DNA from: Serpula lacrymans var. lacrymans S7.9
Taxonomy: Eukaryota > Basidiomycota > Agaricomycetes > Boletales > Serpulaceae
Direction: 5' to 3'
Assembly: GCF_000218685.1 (NCBI RefSeq)
Contig: NW_006763292.1
Span: 2,180,897-2,244,896 of the forward strand
Length of the DNA stretch: 64,000 nt
Shown here: positions 42,550 through 54,623 of the stretch, one piece after another
How positions within the stretch are numbered: the first letter of the stretch is position 1
How the letters are laid out: each line of letters opens with the position of its first letter
Made by a program: the position numbers and the translations under genes
The notes under the pieces: generated by a model
What the model saw: only the letters and a program-made list of their open reading frames with translations
What the model was told of the DNA's origin: nothing
Database searches by the model: none

Positions 42550-43616
42550 TCATGACGGTTGCTGTTGACCATGAGGGGGAACCTGCACTTGCCCGTCTTG
42601 TTGTGCCTTTAACCAGTTGCCCACACCTACCGCTATCGCTCCGACAGCCTGCGCAACACCTGATGCCAATACGGTTCCACCAGCACCAGCACTAATTGCT
42701 GGGATGGCGGGCAGCGTACCGGCGGTAATCAGGATTGCGCTTAATGTGCTCATGGCCGTAGGGTGTTCGGCGGTGAGGAAGTCTAGGGCATTGCAAGCGT
42801 TCAACAACCACGTTGGTGCGTTTGAGACGGATGTTAAAGCTAGTAAAGACCGATGAAACTAAGGTCAGACCGGAAATGATGTGACAGAACCGACGTAAAC
42901 CTACTGTTTTCGTTGTTTATTGATAACGAAGAATCCATAGTCCTAGAACGTGTTGGCGTTGGCTTTGTGGTGTCTATGGTCATGGAGCGGGTGGGAGTTG
43001 GTGGAATTGGTGGAGTAGGTTTCGAGAAGAAATCTGTAGTCATGGAGCGAGTTGGCAAAGGTTTTGAGCTCATTCTCCTCTTGGGTACTATGATTTCTGA
43101 ATGCGTTTTGACAGGAGCAGGACGATTCAACTCGTCAACTGAACATCGCTCCTTCAAAGTCTTTTTCCGGGTAACCCAGAAAATACCTGATGATTTGGTA
43201 TGGACCTGCACTGGCTCCGTCGCCGTGATATCAATGTCCCCTATTGTAACAATGGAGCGCATCAGCTTTTGTTTGTCTCGACTCTACACGAAGACCACAG
43301 AAGACTTACATCCCATGTTCATCATCGCAATCTTGAACTTCTTCCAGCTCCACCTGTACTTCCCTCCGTTCACCTTCGCCATCACCTTCTTCAACTCCTC
43401 CAGTCTGACTTTCGCCGTCTCGCCCATGTAATGCTGAGCTACCTTGTGCCAATACTCCTCCGGCACCTTGCGTTCGGAGCACCCAGCCCTTATCTGTCGC
43501 AGCCAGTCCTCTACCGGAGCGTCTTTCTTTGGGTCACCAAAGAACATCGGTGGGTCCGTCCAAGACTCATAAATTGGCTCGAGGTTGAATTCTTTGATTT
43601 TGAATGCGTCAAGCAT
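42550..43616 (-). CDS. Conserved mushroom protein of unknown function
   Basis: Three exons: 43310-43616, 42905-43240 and 42550-42839 (933 nt, 310 residues). The first 100 residues form a compact, Trp- and Lys-rich conserved domain (MFFGDPKKDAPVEDWLRQI, then KYRWSWKKFKIAMMNMGW). The middle is low-complexity Ser/Thr/Pro with a repeated TRSM(T) motif (PTRSMTTDF, PTRSMTIDT, PTRSRTMDS). The end, WLLNACNALDFLTAEHP to GVGNWLKAQ, is a hydrophobic, Ala/Gly-rich segment that could form an amphipathic or membrane-associated helical hairpin. I recognise the same three-part layout in other Agaricomycete hypothetical proteins but know no function. Both introns are phase 1. Only 192 bp separate it from the convergent pseudouridine synthase. 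Confidence 0.8.
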
Positions 43617-46600
43617 TGCGAGTTGAAAGGGTAGGGAAAAGAATGTGTAAGTTGTGTGGTGGTGGTGGTCAGTTTGAGCTTTCAGCTACAAAATCTTATG
43701 ACGCTACTGCGAAGTCCTTAAAAACCAAGCTCGGCGCCTCGTTGATGCGGCGCGGCTCCATGAGGCCAGCTTCTGGGTGGGGTAACAAGACATGTGTTCG
43801 GACCTCTGTGCATAAGCGCAAATGAAATTCCGGCATCATCAAGATCCCAAGTACGGAGGACTCGAAAAAGGAATTTTCGAAACGCAAAACCGAACTCATG
43901 CAAAACATGAGGTTGTGGGTGCCCCAGCGCCAGGTCAATACTAGACGCATCCAGTCTGTATTAATGACCCTTCACGGGGTGTCTCATTGGCTGTGCCTAT
44001 ACGAGTAAGTTTGAAAGACTATCACTCAATGCATCAACACCGTTTCAGAACAGCCTTCGACGTCGGAACACACCAGCCGGAATCTCGAATGGAATCGATT
44101 TCAAGAAGCGGGAGAACACCGGTGTGATAGTTCAGAAGTATTATATTAGATATCATACATGAATCTTCCATATGTAGATAGAGGAAAGACGGCCCCCCAA
44201 ACGGAAAACTATCGATGCTGAGATGGCGCTGATTACAGTAGTAGAAGGCATGTGTGGATTGATGCATCATGGAAACCCGTCAGAAAGGGACGAGCCTTCG
44301 TAGAACATAATGGAGCTCTGTCCATTTGCCAACAGGGCAAGGTTCGGTCACTTTTAATATGCAAATTCATATATTAGCCTGCTTGACATGCACTGGGACG
44401 TACCGAACATTGAAGAAATCTGTGCGCGAAGCAACCTTTGCCTACCTTTCGCGCAGCACGGCTGCTAGTGTCTTCCTGCTCATTCTCCGACAAATGTCTT
44501 GCCGGAGTCAACTGAGTCTTGTGTAGTCCCAAATTGGAAGGTCCTGCACCAGCCTCGCTGCTTCCGTCCAGGGTGTCAGCTATGCAGAATATCAGTTTCT
44601 GGGCATTGTGCTCGTTGCGTCCTTTTGAGGTGTTGCAAGCATAAGTACAATGACAGGATCCTAAGGAGGAAAGTCCATGCCGTCGTAGCCAATATTGGAT
44701 TTTCGATGATCTGGGCTTTGTATAGACCGATCTTGGTGGCGTCCGTGGAAAATGCGGAAGGGACGGGAACCTGTAGGGAGAATGGAAGCCCTTGTTTGAG
44801 AAATGCCACGATATTTTTTCCACCTCGGCCGCTTATGGGTCCAAACGCACTCTGTGTGGTTGCGCCGCCCTTTTGATTTCGGACGCTGACCGGGGAATGT
44901 GTGTCCCGTAGACAGTAAGAGTATTGGTCAGCATTGACTGCAGAGACTCTGCTAGGCAGTGGTCGTGATAACCGATAACGAGGCTGACTACGCTAGAGGG
45001 TGCACAGCATGAGGCGATTGAGCCACGATCGAAGGCTCTCTAGCTCCGAAGGTAGATGATCTTGGACTGCCTCTTCCCGCAAGTATCGAAGGCAAGGTAC
45101 CGCAGTGAATCTTAAAAGGTGGATAGTACCTTTTAGGGAGCGAAAGCTTGAGCTAGCACTAAGACAAACTCACTCATAATAAGATTCATCGTCGTTTTTC
45201 CACATGAAGTTCCGTATACAATAGGTGCTAAGTTGACCAACATTTCCCTGCAACGCAGGCACCAAATGAAAGTATTTAATGTGCCATATATATAGTTCCT
45301 GAAAATCGCCTTTTATCGTGAAGGAAAGGAGAGCGATGAAACCCGACGCACAATAGATCGCCATAATGATACTCTGAGTGGAACTCAGTTGGAGGAGAAT
45401 CGGTTTGCATGCGCATTTTAGATGATCACCGATTAATTTCAATTACATATGAACTCCAAGCCAACGTGACTGGGAAGACACTTGATCGCTTCCACAAAAC
45501 CGTCAAAAAGGCAGTATGCGAATGTTGGAGAATCCTTGATATCCCTTGTTGAATCCAAGTAAACTCGCAAACAACCTGTAAGACATCAAAATCTTGGCCT
45601 TGAGTATCATGGTGTGAGCTTGATGACTAAGTTAGCGGCAAACTCGAGCACTAAGATTATAGACTCACCAAAGGCATGTTATTGGGCTTCCAAGTGCGTA
45701 AGCCATTTTTGTAAGCGGGAATATCACTCACCAGTAAGCAATGCATTGCATTCAAACTTTTCAAGAATAATAAAGGGGATGTTATCAGATAAATCTGAAA
45801 ACCTCTGGAGTGGTTATTATCCACAGGTTCGCCGGCGGGATGAAATATTCACTTCTTTGAACATGCATATCTGCTGCCATGCCATACCTAAATGAATGCT
45901 TGCAATCAAAGCCCCAGGTGCCCAAACGTGGGCACGTTGCTTCATTACAGTCCTACTGCTTCGTAGCAATCAAGTCAAGGCAACCATTCTCCTGATAACC
46001 CAAAGTTCTTCTTCACAAGATTATTAAAATGTTTCTCCATTCTCTTCTTGTGCTTTTGGAGAGTTTTATTTGTACCTGTAGAGCCCTGTTGTATACTCTG
46101 AGTTTAGGGGCTAAACGCCGAAGCCTTTTTGGGAAATTGACAACGGATTGGTTGTTCGCCTGAAGTTCCAGCTCATGGAGAAGTAGCGACTCTGTTGTTT
46201 CATTAACGTGGATCCGCTCGGGTAACTGAGAGGAGAGATCGCAAGTTACCAAGTGGATCCTCAACAGCGGCTTATCAGATGCATACCGGATGAGCATGTA
46301 ACCAAACATACCTCGCACGACAATATGATGGCGTTTACCCAAATACTAAACATACATCAGCATTGAAAGTAATTCCAGCAGCGCTGATCCATCAAATTAT
46401 TTGGCTGCAAGGTCATGAATTATGATGGTCATCATCATCATCATCATCACCACCATCCTCGCACACCATACCTTGTGGCCGTCCCGAGATGAATGTCCAG
46501 CGGAGTCGGATCAACATGCAACTCCTGCTTCTCAGCTACTGGTAGCTTCTGGGGAATATATCCGATTGGTTTGCCAAATACGGGGCGCGCTACTATATAT

Positions 46601-48783
46601 TAATGAGGAGCTGGACTTTTCAACGATGGCCGGGAGGTGTCACCTCTCACATCGCCGAGTAAGGCTGATAACCGCTCAAGTTGCTCTTGCGTGAGGATCA
46701 TTCCGGCTGTGTCTCGATCCAAGGATCCCAATTATCACAAGAGACACGATGGACTATGCGAGCCTTGAGTGAGGCTGCACTGCACCAGTCGAGTGAGACC
46801 GCAACGCAAGTAGTAATGAGAATGCAATACATTGCCTAAGAAAATCATGTGTGAGCTGTGGTAATAGTAAACGAGAGGATTGGGAGTTTACGGCCAGGTT
46901 GGGCAGACACGGGTACGGGTTTCAGAAGATCCATACATTAAAATTTTCCAGCTCAACAAAAATAGATATTCATATTCTGCAAGCCTTTGTTGCATTTTCT
47001 GATCCCATCTCTGCTCTGATTCACATATGAAGACAGTTAGAGATGATGCAACGCCACATTGAAACCTGCTGATATTTTAAGGGAGGATATCCGCTTGACT
47101 CTTGATGCGAACAAGCAAACAAAACTAGGATTAGATAATAGCACCAGGATGATAGCACCAGTGCAACACAGTCGACTTACTCATACAATGTGAGACTTAG
47201 ATTAGATGGATAGATTGCAGTTGCGCTGTCGGGTTTTTGGCATGCGTCAGACAATATAGCATATTGCCAGTCGTGGTTTGTTGTCATTGCAGCCACCTCG
47301 AGAGTAAAACTTGCTTCGTATTTGGATATGATCAGACACGAACGAAGCACATTCGACTCAATGAAAACTCACTTGCCAACTTTTCCATTCTTAAAGCTTG
47401 CATAGTTCAACCAGGTCAATTCCCTTATTTTTTGCATCCAATGCGCGTTTTCAAATTGAATGTTATGAGCGAGTTTAGTTTATTCAAAAATCCGTTTGTA
47501 CACAAGTTTCGCCTCTTGAACGGGGATTCGATGCAAGGACTAGCATCCTGTCAAGCAACGCCAGCCCAGGCCAGGTTTGAGAAAGCAACTTGAAGGCGGC
47601 ATGGTGATGGAACGAGTTCAAGCGGCATCATGATTATTCGCAGCCCGCGAGTACTCTGGATGGCGTCACGGTCACGGTGGCGCAGTCGTCCTCTGAGTCC
47701 TTCGTGTCAGCCTGAGTGGTACCAAAGTGTGTATTTTGTCTTTGCTGCAAGCTCGAGTAACAAGAAAAGCCTCGTTACCTATGTAATAGAAGATTCAAGA
47801 AGACATTTCACACTATGATGGTTACGTTTATTGACCTTCTTTGTTCTATACCAGTGCCATCTTGGATTATGCGATTCAACAGGTTATGATATCGTCTTCT
47901 GGCTTTTGGAAAAAGCCGCGGCGCATCTGATTTTACTGCAACTTGTGCTTGTAGAAAATTTCATGTGTAAACAGATGGCGATTAAACACCCCAGCAACGG
48001 TTCTAAAAGGAGTACCATTTGTTCTACTGTTGGCGCAGCTACTAGTACAAAACCATCATACTCCTGCCATACATGATCATGGTACCTTATGATAGGTTCG
48101 TTGTGGCGTTGTGGCTTGAGCCAACGAATGGGAATGGTGAGTCTAATCGATTTGACCACAAACATGTATTAATATCGTGTAGCTAATACAAACTATATTT
48201 TCAAGCTGACTCGGATGAATTGAATTATGGACAGCGAATCATGAACATCGGTAATATGGGTACGCTCGCTGTTTTCAGTTCCCCTTGTATTCCAGATATA
48301 TTGAAGTACACGTTCATGTGTACCAGGTTTATTATATCACGTTTAGCATGATCGGTCTTGATCGTTTTCAATGGTTCCTGGAACTTTACTCCCTTAAGGA
48401 ATCTATTGCTCTGGCCATCAGTACTGATATTTCTCACCACGGTTGAGGGCTGTCATCCAACACAGTGCGCGGCATTTGTACTTCAGCTCAGCAAGGCTTA
48501 TCTCATTGACAGGTATTACAACCTGAGTGAATAACACTCCACATGGCGGGATCTAAATCAATATCCAGTGAACCCATACCTACATCAGAAGTTTTGGGTG
48601 AATGGCGAAAAGGACGCATTTTTTCAGCGCCGACTGCCATGGAATGGCAAAAAGGGCGCAATGCATCAAGCTACTACAGCGCCAATTGTCTCGTCACTGC
48701 CGCACATCAACAATGGCTCAAGATAAGAACGAGCCGTGCCAATAAATATGCACAGCGCCTCACGATAATTCTCGCTACCTACC
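43617..48783. other. Gene-poor region, no supported gene
   Basis: 5.2 kb without a reading frame or exon chain that I can assign. The longest open frame is 149 codons on the minus strand (44374-44823) and has no family look. A minus-strand frame at 46013-46342 (109 codons, LGKRHHIVVRGMFGYML) is the most protein-like, but no neighbouring exons extend it convincingly. A short CAT/ATC microsatellite lies at 46427-46450. The rightmost few hundred bases should be the promoter of ATPase copy 2. Decayed transposon sequence is possible but not recognisable by eye. Confidence 0.4.
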
Positions 48784-51700
48784 ATGTTACGGTCTCGCCA
48801 GCATAAAGACACCAGCCAGGCTTCTTCTCAGACTGCGCCAGGGTTTGGCATTCAAATAAGGTTAGTCAGACGAGGTTCTCTTTATTTATTTTTTGCCGAA
48901 CTTTTTCTATCTAGCTATCGGACATTGTCAGTCCGCGTAGATGAGAAGCAAACCCAAGTGAAGCCTCCAACAGACCCAGCCGCTGGTATTGCAAATATCG
49001 ATGTTCATCTCATCAGCTCAGAAGAGGTTTTTACCCGCTATTCGACCCACCCTTCTGTAGGTTTAGAGCCTGCTGCGGTACAACGAAAGTCCAAGGATGG
49101 CAAAAATGTCTTTTCGCCTCCGCGAACGCAATATTGGAAGAAGGCCTTGAACTACATATTTGGAGGTTTTAACTTCCTTATGTGGATTGCGTTCATCGTT
49201 ACTATAGTACGTGTGTTCTAAACGACGCTACAGTCCAGCTTTACCAATAAATATATTTAGTTGTCATACGAACCGCTGGGGGGTCAAAGTCCTGCCGTCT
49301 TCAACCTTGGCGTTGCTGTCCTTTTGGTCAGTCCAGTGTTCGCACCATCTACGCATTTTTTTTACGTTCCTCGTAGATGTTGGTGATAATCGTGTCCGCG
49401 ACGTTTTATGCGTTCGTGGATTGGAATGCCTCGCGAATAATGAAGTCTATCAAGTCGCTTATCGCCCAAGAGGCCGTGGTCATAAGAGACGGTAAACAGC
49501 AGATCATACCAGCTGCAGACGTCGTCGTAGGAGACATTGTTGTGCTCAACTCTGGTGATCGTGTGCCAGCAGATCTGAGGCTTGTCCAAGTCTCTTCTGA
49601 TCTTCGATTTGATCGTTCACTGTTGACTGGAGAAAGGTAACCTTCCTTTCATTAATATGTCCGCCTAATTAATCCCCGTTTCAGTGATATGATTCCAGGT
49701 GTTATAGACGCCACATCTGACAACGTACTTGAGACTCGCAACCTTGCCTTGACATCCACATTTGTCGTGCAAGGGACATGTGCCGGAGTCGTCTTTGCTA
49801 CCGGCGATAGAACAGTAATGGGTCGCATTGTTTCCATGTCTGGAGAGACAAAATTTAAGATGACTACCATCCAAAAAGAGGTCTGGTTTTTCACGAAGAT
49901 CATCTCTGGTCTTGCATTATCGTTGTTCGGTATATCTATCCTCCTTTGGGGTGTGTGGCTCAGGACGAGTTATCCTGGCTACGAATCTGCCAGTATTGCC
50001 ATCGTCAATTCCATAGGGTGTCTTACGGCGTTTGTACCGCAGGTAAGCCAGTAAATTCTCACTGAGAAACACTCTGACAGTAGCTCACCAGGGTCTTCCC
50101 GTATGTGTTGCATTATCCTTGACTGTCGTCGCGAGGCGAATGGCGAAAAGACACGTCCTTGTCAAAAACCTTGCGACTATAGAAACGCTTGGGTGCATGT
50201 CTGTGCTGTGCTCTGACAAGACTGGCACCCTGACTGCTGGAAAGATGGTTAGTTTCTGTTGCTTTTGCTGCTGGACAGTATGCTCATGGTATGCTAGTCC
50301 GTTGAACACGTTTCGTTCCTCGACCACAGCCTGAGCACTGCGGACATATTCGACAGAATAATTGACACTCCAGAACCTCATTTATTCTCCGCACTGAGGG
50401 CCTTGCACGTGGTGGCAAGGCTCTGCAACGGTGCTAGGTTCGATGCTGCGACTGACAATCTGCCCGTTGAAGAGCGCATTGTCAAGGGCGATCCCACAGA
50501 TACAGCTGTTCTCCGCTTTTCAGAGTCAATGTTCATCCCTAGTCTCGGTATAGACACCACAACTCTGTTATCTTTGTGGAAGAAGGTCTTCGAGATCCCT
50601 TTCAACTCGAAAAACAAATGGATGATGACGGTCGTAAATCAAGGTGCAGCCAATGCTTCTGAGAAAGGTTCCGAACCATGGATGCTCGTTAAAGGTGCCC
50701 CCGATGTACTGTTCCCCTCTTGCGAAAGCATCATGAATATGGATGGTAGCGTCGTACCTTTTGCTGGAGAAGCGAGAGACAGTCTATCTGCTCTGCAAAA
50801 CGAATGGTCTAGTCGAGGACAGCGCGTGCTTGCACTTTGCCGGAAGCAGGTGCACGGCTTCAAACCGAACCTGTCACCCAACGATATGGAAGAGGCGATG
50901 TACGCTGAGATGCATGGGTTGACCTTGGTTGGAGTCATCGGTATTCGTGATCTCCCTCGCCCTGATGTTCCTTCTGCCATTGTAACGATCAGGAGAGCGG
51001 GAGTCAGAGTATTCATGGTCACGGGCGACTTCAAGCTTACTGCCGTGGCCATTGCACGCCAGGTACGTATTGATACAATAATGCAGAGTCTTTGCACTTA
51101 CATTTGTCATAGGTTGGCATCGTCACGCAGGATCGTCTTGATACTATCAACGATGTCAGGGCTTTTGCTTCCACCAAAGAGCTGTCAGGCCTTCCACCTT
51201 CCGCGCTCAAGCCGTTAGATGATGAGCCCATTCGATCGCTCGTGTTGACCGGAGACGACGTTGCCTCGCTTGGACCTGAAGACTGGAATGTAATTGTTAC
51301 TAAGTACACCGAGATTGTATTTGCACGTACGACTCCCGATCAAAAGCTAAAAATTGTAGAGGAAATTAAAGCTCGAGGAGACAATACTGTGGCGGTTACA
51401 GGAGATGGGGTCAACGATGCACCTGCTTTAAAGGCTAGCGACATTGGTGTTGCGATGGGAAGCGGCAGTGACGTTGCTAAAGAAGCAGGTAAGTTTGTTC
51501 CGTTGCGTATTCTATCATTCATGGCTTAAATATATACTTCATAAGCTTCCTTGATCCTCCTCGACAACGACTTCTCCTCCATTCCTGTCGCTATAGAAAT
51601 GGGGCGTCTAGTATTCGATAACCTAAAGAAAGTTATTCTGTACCTCATGCCCGTAAGTTACATCGTGTTGACACTCACGATCAAGATTCAACGTCTTTAC

Positions 51701-52633
51701 AGGCGGGCACGTACACAGAATTCATGACTGTGTTTGCAAATGTCTTTTTAGGCATGCAGATAGCCCTGAGTTCTTACCTCCAAGTCTGTTTCTCGATTAC
51801 GAATGACGTAGTAATGTCAATTTCGTTGATGTACGAAAAACCTGAAGCAGGTGAGCTGCATTTTCTCTTGAGAGCCATCATCTCTTTCTGACTAGTCGTA
51901 GATCTCATGCTTCGCAAGCCACGCAATGCAAGGACTGACCGCTTAACAGACTGGCGTTTCTTCTTTCAAATATATTTGGTATGCAGCTTTCCACTACTGA
52001 GGTTCCCTGTAATAACTCCGGGATAGTTTATAGGCCTAATGATGTGGCCGTGTGCCATGAGCATGTGGTTCTTGTACATGCATCAGCATGGCCTCAAATT
52101 CTACGACGTCATACTGGTTTATAACAACTGGGCCGATGGCTGGAAGGGTTACCCACTTGCTCAGTTAAACCACTTCGTCAGCGTTGGTCAATGCATCTAG
52201 TACGCGTCTACCTCGATACTCATCATCCCGAACTGATGATTTGATATACAATCTAGTTATGTTAGTATTGTTTTCATGCAATATGGCGGTCTGCTCTCTG
52301 TGCGTAATCGTCGCGTGTCGATCTTAGACTCGAACCCTTTGTGGGGTCCCCGTCGTAACTTTGCCGTCCCTGTGGGCATGATGGCAACAGCTCTAATTGC
52401 ACTCGTCAACTTGTATGGCCCTGGGTTGAACCGTGTATTCGGGACCACCGCTATACCAGGGATGTTTTGGGGTATTCCGTTCTGCTTTGCCCTGGGAATC
52501 TTATTGATGGACGAGACGAGAAAAGCCATTGTTAGGAATTATCCCCAAGTGAGTCCTCATATCTATACCAGTTTGCGTGTTCTATTCGGGCTGACATACT
52601 TTTCAGTCAATCGTTGCCAAGATGGCCTGGTAA
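48784..52633 (+). CDS. P-type cation ATPase, Na+/K+-ATPase alpha-like (copy 2)
   Basis: Fourteen exons: 48784-48860, 48915-49206, 49261-49326, 49377-49636, 49685-50042, 50092-50247, 50298-51062, 51113-51488, 51546-51652, 51703-51850, 51902-51978, 52027-52199, 52257-52548 and 52607-52633 (3174 nt, 1057 residues). Eleven exons have exactly the length of their counterpart in copy 1, and all introns fall at matching positions. The DKTGT phosphorylation site, [13 protein letters not shown] and the [17 protein letters not shown] hinge are intact. Divergence from copy 1 is concentrated in the first exon and in the region around exon 7. The last exon ends SIVAKMAW, against SIIAAMAW in copy 1. It should be an alkali-cation pump; whether the two copies differ in ion or expression cannot be told from sequence. 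Confidence 0.92.
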
Positions 52634-52949
52634 CAGGCAGCCACTTTCTTTCATTCCTCGAGTTTGCTGTATAACAACCAGTCGTTCCCATGTACCAAGT
52701 CTTTCTTGTCATATTGTGAAATAAATTACGACTTTGTAATCCAAGCACGTATACCGTGAACTGCATTCGGATAGCCTACACATGGCATGCCGTTCAAACG
52801 CTCACGTTCCCACACTGTAAATGGTATACAGACTAAAGCTAGATATTGTTCACAGCCCGCTGGAATTCATTCATATGGTTCAGACAAACCAAATTATATA
52901 CTTTGGCTTATACACACCATATGAATGCTACCTGATATGGGCTATGAAA
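52634..52949. other. 3' flank of ATPase copy 2
   Basis: About 0.3 kb of AT-rich sequence with a polyadenylation-like aataaa at about 52721. The satellite units start beyond it. Confidence 0.35.
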
Positions 52950-53660
52950 ACTATATCCAAAAGTAATAATATAGTTGCACAAACCTGTACTTAGATAAAC
53001 AGTTTACCAGAACTATACTGTAATGCAACAATTTGGTTTTCCAAGACTATACCATGGAAACAGGGTATTAAAACCATACCATAGTGATATGGATATATAC
53101 AACTATACTTTGATAAATGGTGTGGTAAAACCATACTGTAATACACTGCTATGGTTGCATAAGACTGTATCTGGGTAAACAGTGTATCAAAACTATACTA
53201 CTACAGTACAGTAATATGGGTGTATGGGACTGTACTTCAGTAAACAGTATATTGAAACCATACTATAACATACTACCTACTATGGTCATATAAGACCATA
53301 CCTTAGTAAACAGTTTATCAGAACTATACCATAGTACAGTAATATGGTTGTATAAGACCATATTTTAGTATATAGTATATTAAAACCATACTGTAAGATT
53401 ACTACTATAATCATATAGGACTATACCTTAAGAAACAGTATTTCAGAACTGTACTGTAGCATAGTAATATGGTTATATGGGACCATACTTCAGTAAACAG
53501 TATATTAAAACTATAATACACACTATAGTTTCATAGGACCATACTTTAGTAGACAGTGTATCAGAACCATATCATATTTAGATTATATGGTTTCACAAGA
53601 CCATACTTCAATAAATAGAATATAGAAACTATACTATGATAAACAGTTTATAAACACTAT
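52950..53660. repeat. AT-rich satellite with about 62-bp period
   Basis: About eleven degenerate copies follow one another. Each holds agtaaacagtatat, then aaaaccatact, a variable ctact stretch, then atatggttatataagacc and atacttt. The key words recur every 58-68 bp (for example agtaaacagt at about 53186, 53240, 53308 and 53492). The words ccata and tatgg make each unit partly palindromic. Decayed versions continue to about 54230. Confidence 0.75.
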
Positions 53661-53775
53661 ACATGTTTTTTTTAGTATGGTTTTGATATACCATTGCAAA
53701 TGTTATGGTTATGTAATACTATATCAATATGGTTGCAGAAAACTAAACTAAAATAAAACATGTATAAAAATACAA

Positions 53776-53849
53776 ACACAGGATTTGAACTTAAAACTTT
53801 ATAGTATTGCAAGAGCAAGACATCTGATTTAACCACTACACTATTACCA
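53776..53849 (-). repeat. tRNA-like sequence (SINE head or tRNA pseudogene)
   Basis: Read on the minus strand, taatagtgtagtggttaa (53829-53846) resembles a tRNA D-arm/A box, and agttcaaatcc (53781-53791) resembles the T-arm/B box at normal spacing. I cannot fold a proper anticodon stem, so this is probably a tRNA-derived repeat and not a working tRNA. Confidence 0.45.
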
Positions 53850-54240
53850 TTATATATATTGTCTAAATATTATATGCTATAAGTCTATCAAGTTGTCTAG
53901 TTTTAATGGACTTAGAATAATTTTGTGAAAAAGTGCAGCGATATAGTTTCCCCACACCATATCCAAACAGTATTATAGCACCATACTACTTATATGGTTT
54001 CTCAAAACTGTAATAATAGAATAGTGCACAAAAACCATTTCACACAATATAGTCACCTAAAACCATATTATTGTATAGTTGTCAGATACTGTTTCAGATA
54101 TAGTTTCTACAAACCATATTGGTAAAAAGTAATATAGTGGTATAAAACCATATCCTAACCAACAAGTAGGTATAGTTTATACACACTATACAGGTACTTT
54201 TATACATTTATTCAAATATCTTGAATATCATTTCTATTCA

Positions 54241-54312
54241 TCTTGTGGCTCAGTGGTTTAGTTATCTACTCAAATTATTGACTGACCGCAAGGCCTGGTT
54301 CAATTTTTGATG
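54241..54312 (+). repeat. tRNA-like sequence (SINE head or tRNA pseudogene)
   Basis: tggctcagtggttta (54246-54260) fits an A box and ggttcaattt (54297-54306) a degraded B box. It faces the opposite way to the tRNA-like piece at 53776-53849, with AT-rich satellite-like sequence between them. No functional cloverleaf is evident. Confidence 0.4.
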
Positions 54313-54623
54313 GTGGCAATTTTTTTGAAATGCAATGAGATAGTCTCCAGAAACCATATCACTGAATTAATTACAGCCGGCTGTGAATGCAATGTGACTA
54401 AATGCTGTATACGTCCTAAAGTGGTAGACCGTGAGCGTTTGAACAGCCGGGTCTGCGTCGCCTGCCCCACTGCATTTCGGGCTCATCATTATATAATATT
54501 TTTTCCGTCTTATCGCTAAAGCGCAGGCTGTGATGTTTCTTGACCTCCTCCCCGACGATAGCAGACGCCCTTTTGAACCATCTGCGTTCCAACAAATTCC
54601 CTACTGCAACACATTGCTATTAT

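Noticed and set aside
46013..46342. 109-codon minus-strand frame in the gene-poor region
   Set aside because: Protein-like in composition, but it lacks an ATG at its beginning, and I found no neighbouring exons or known motif. Not called as a gene.
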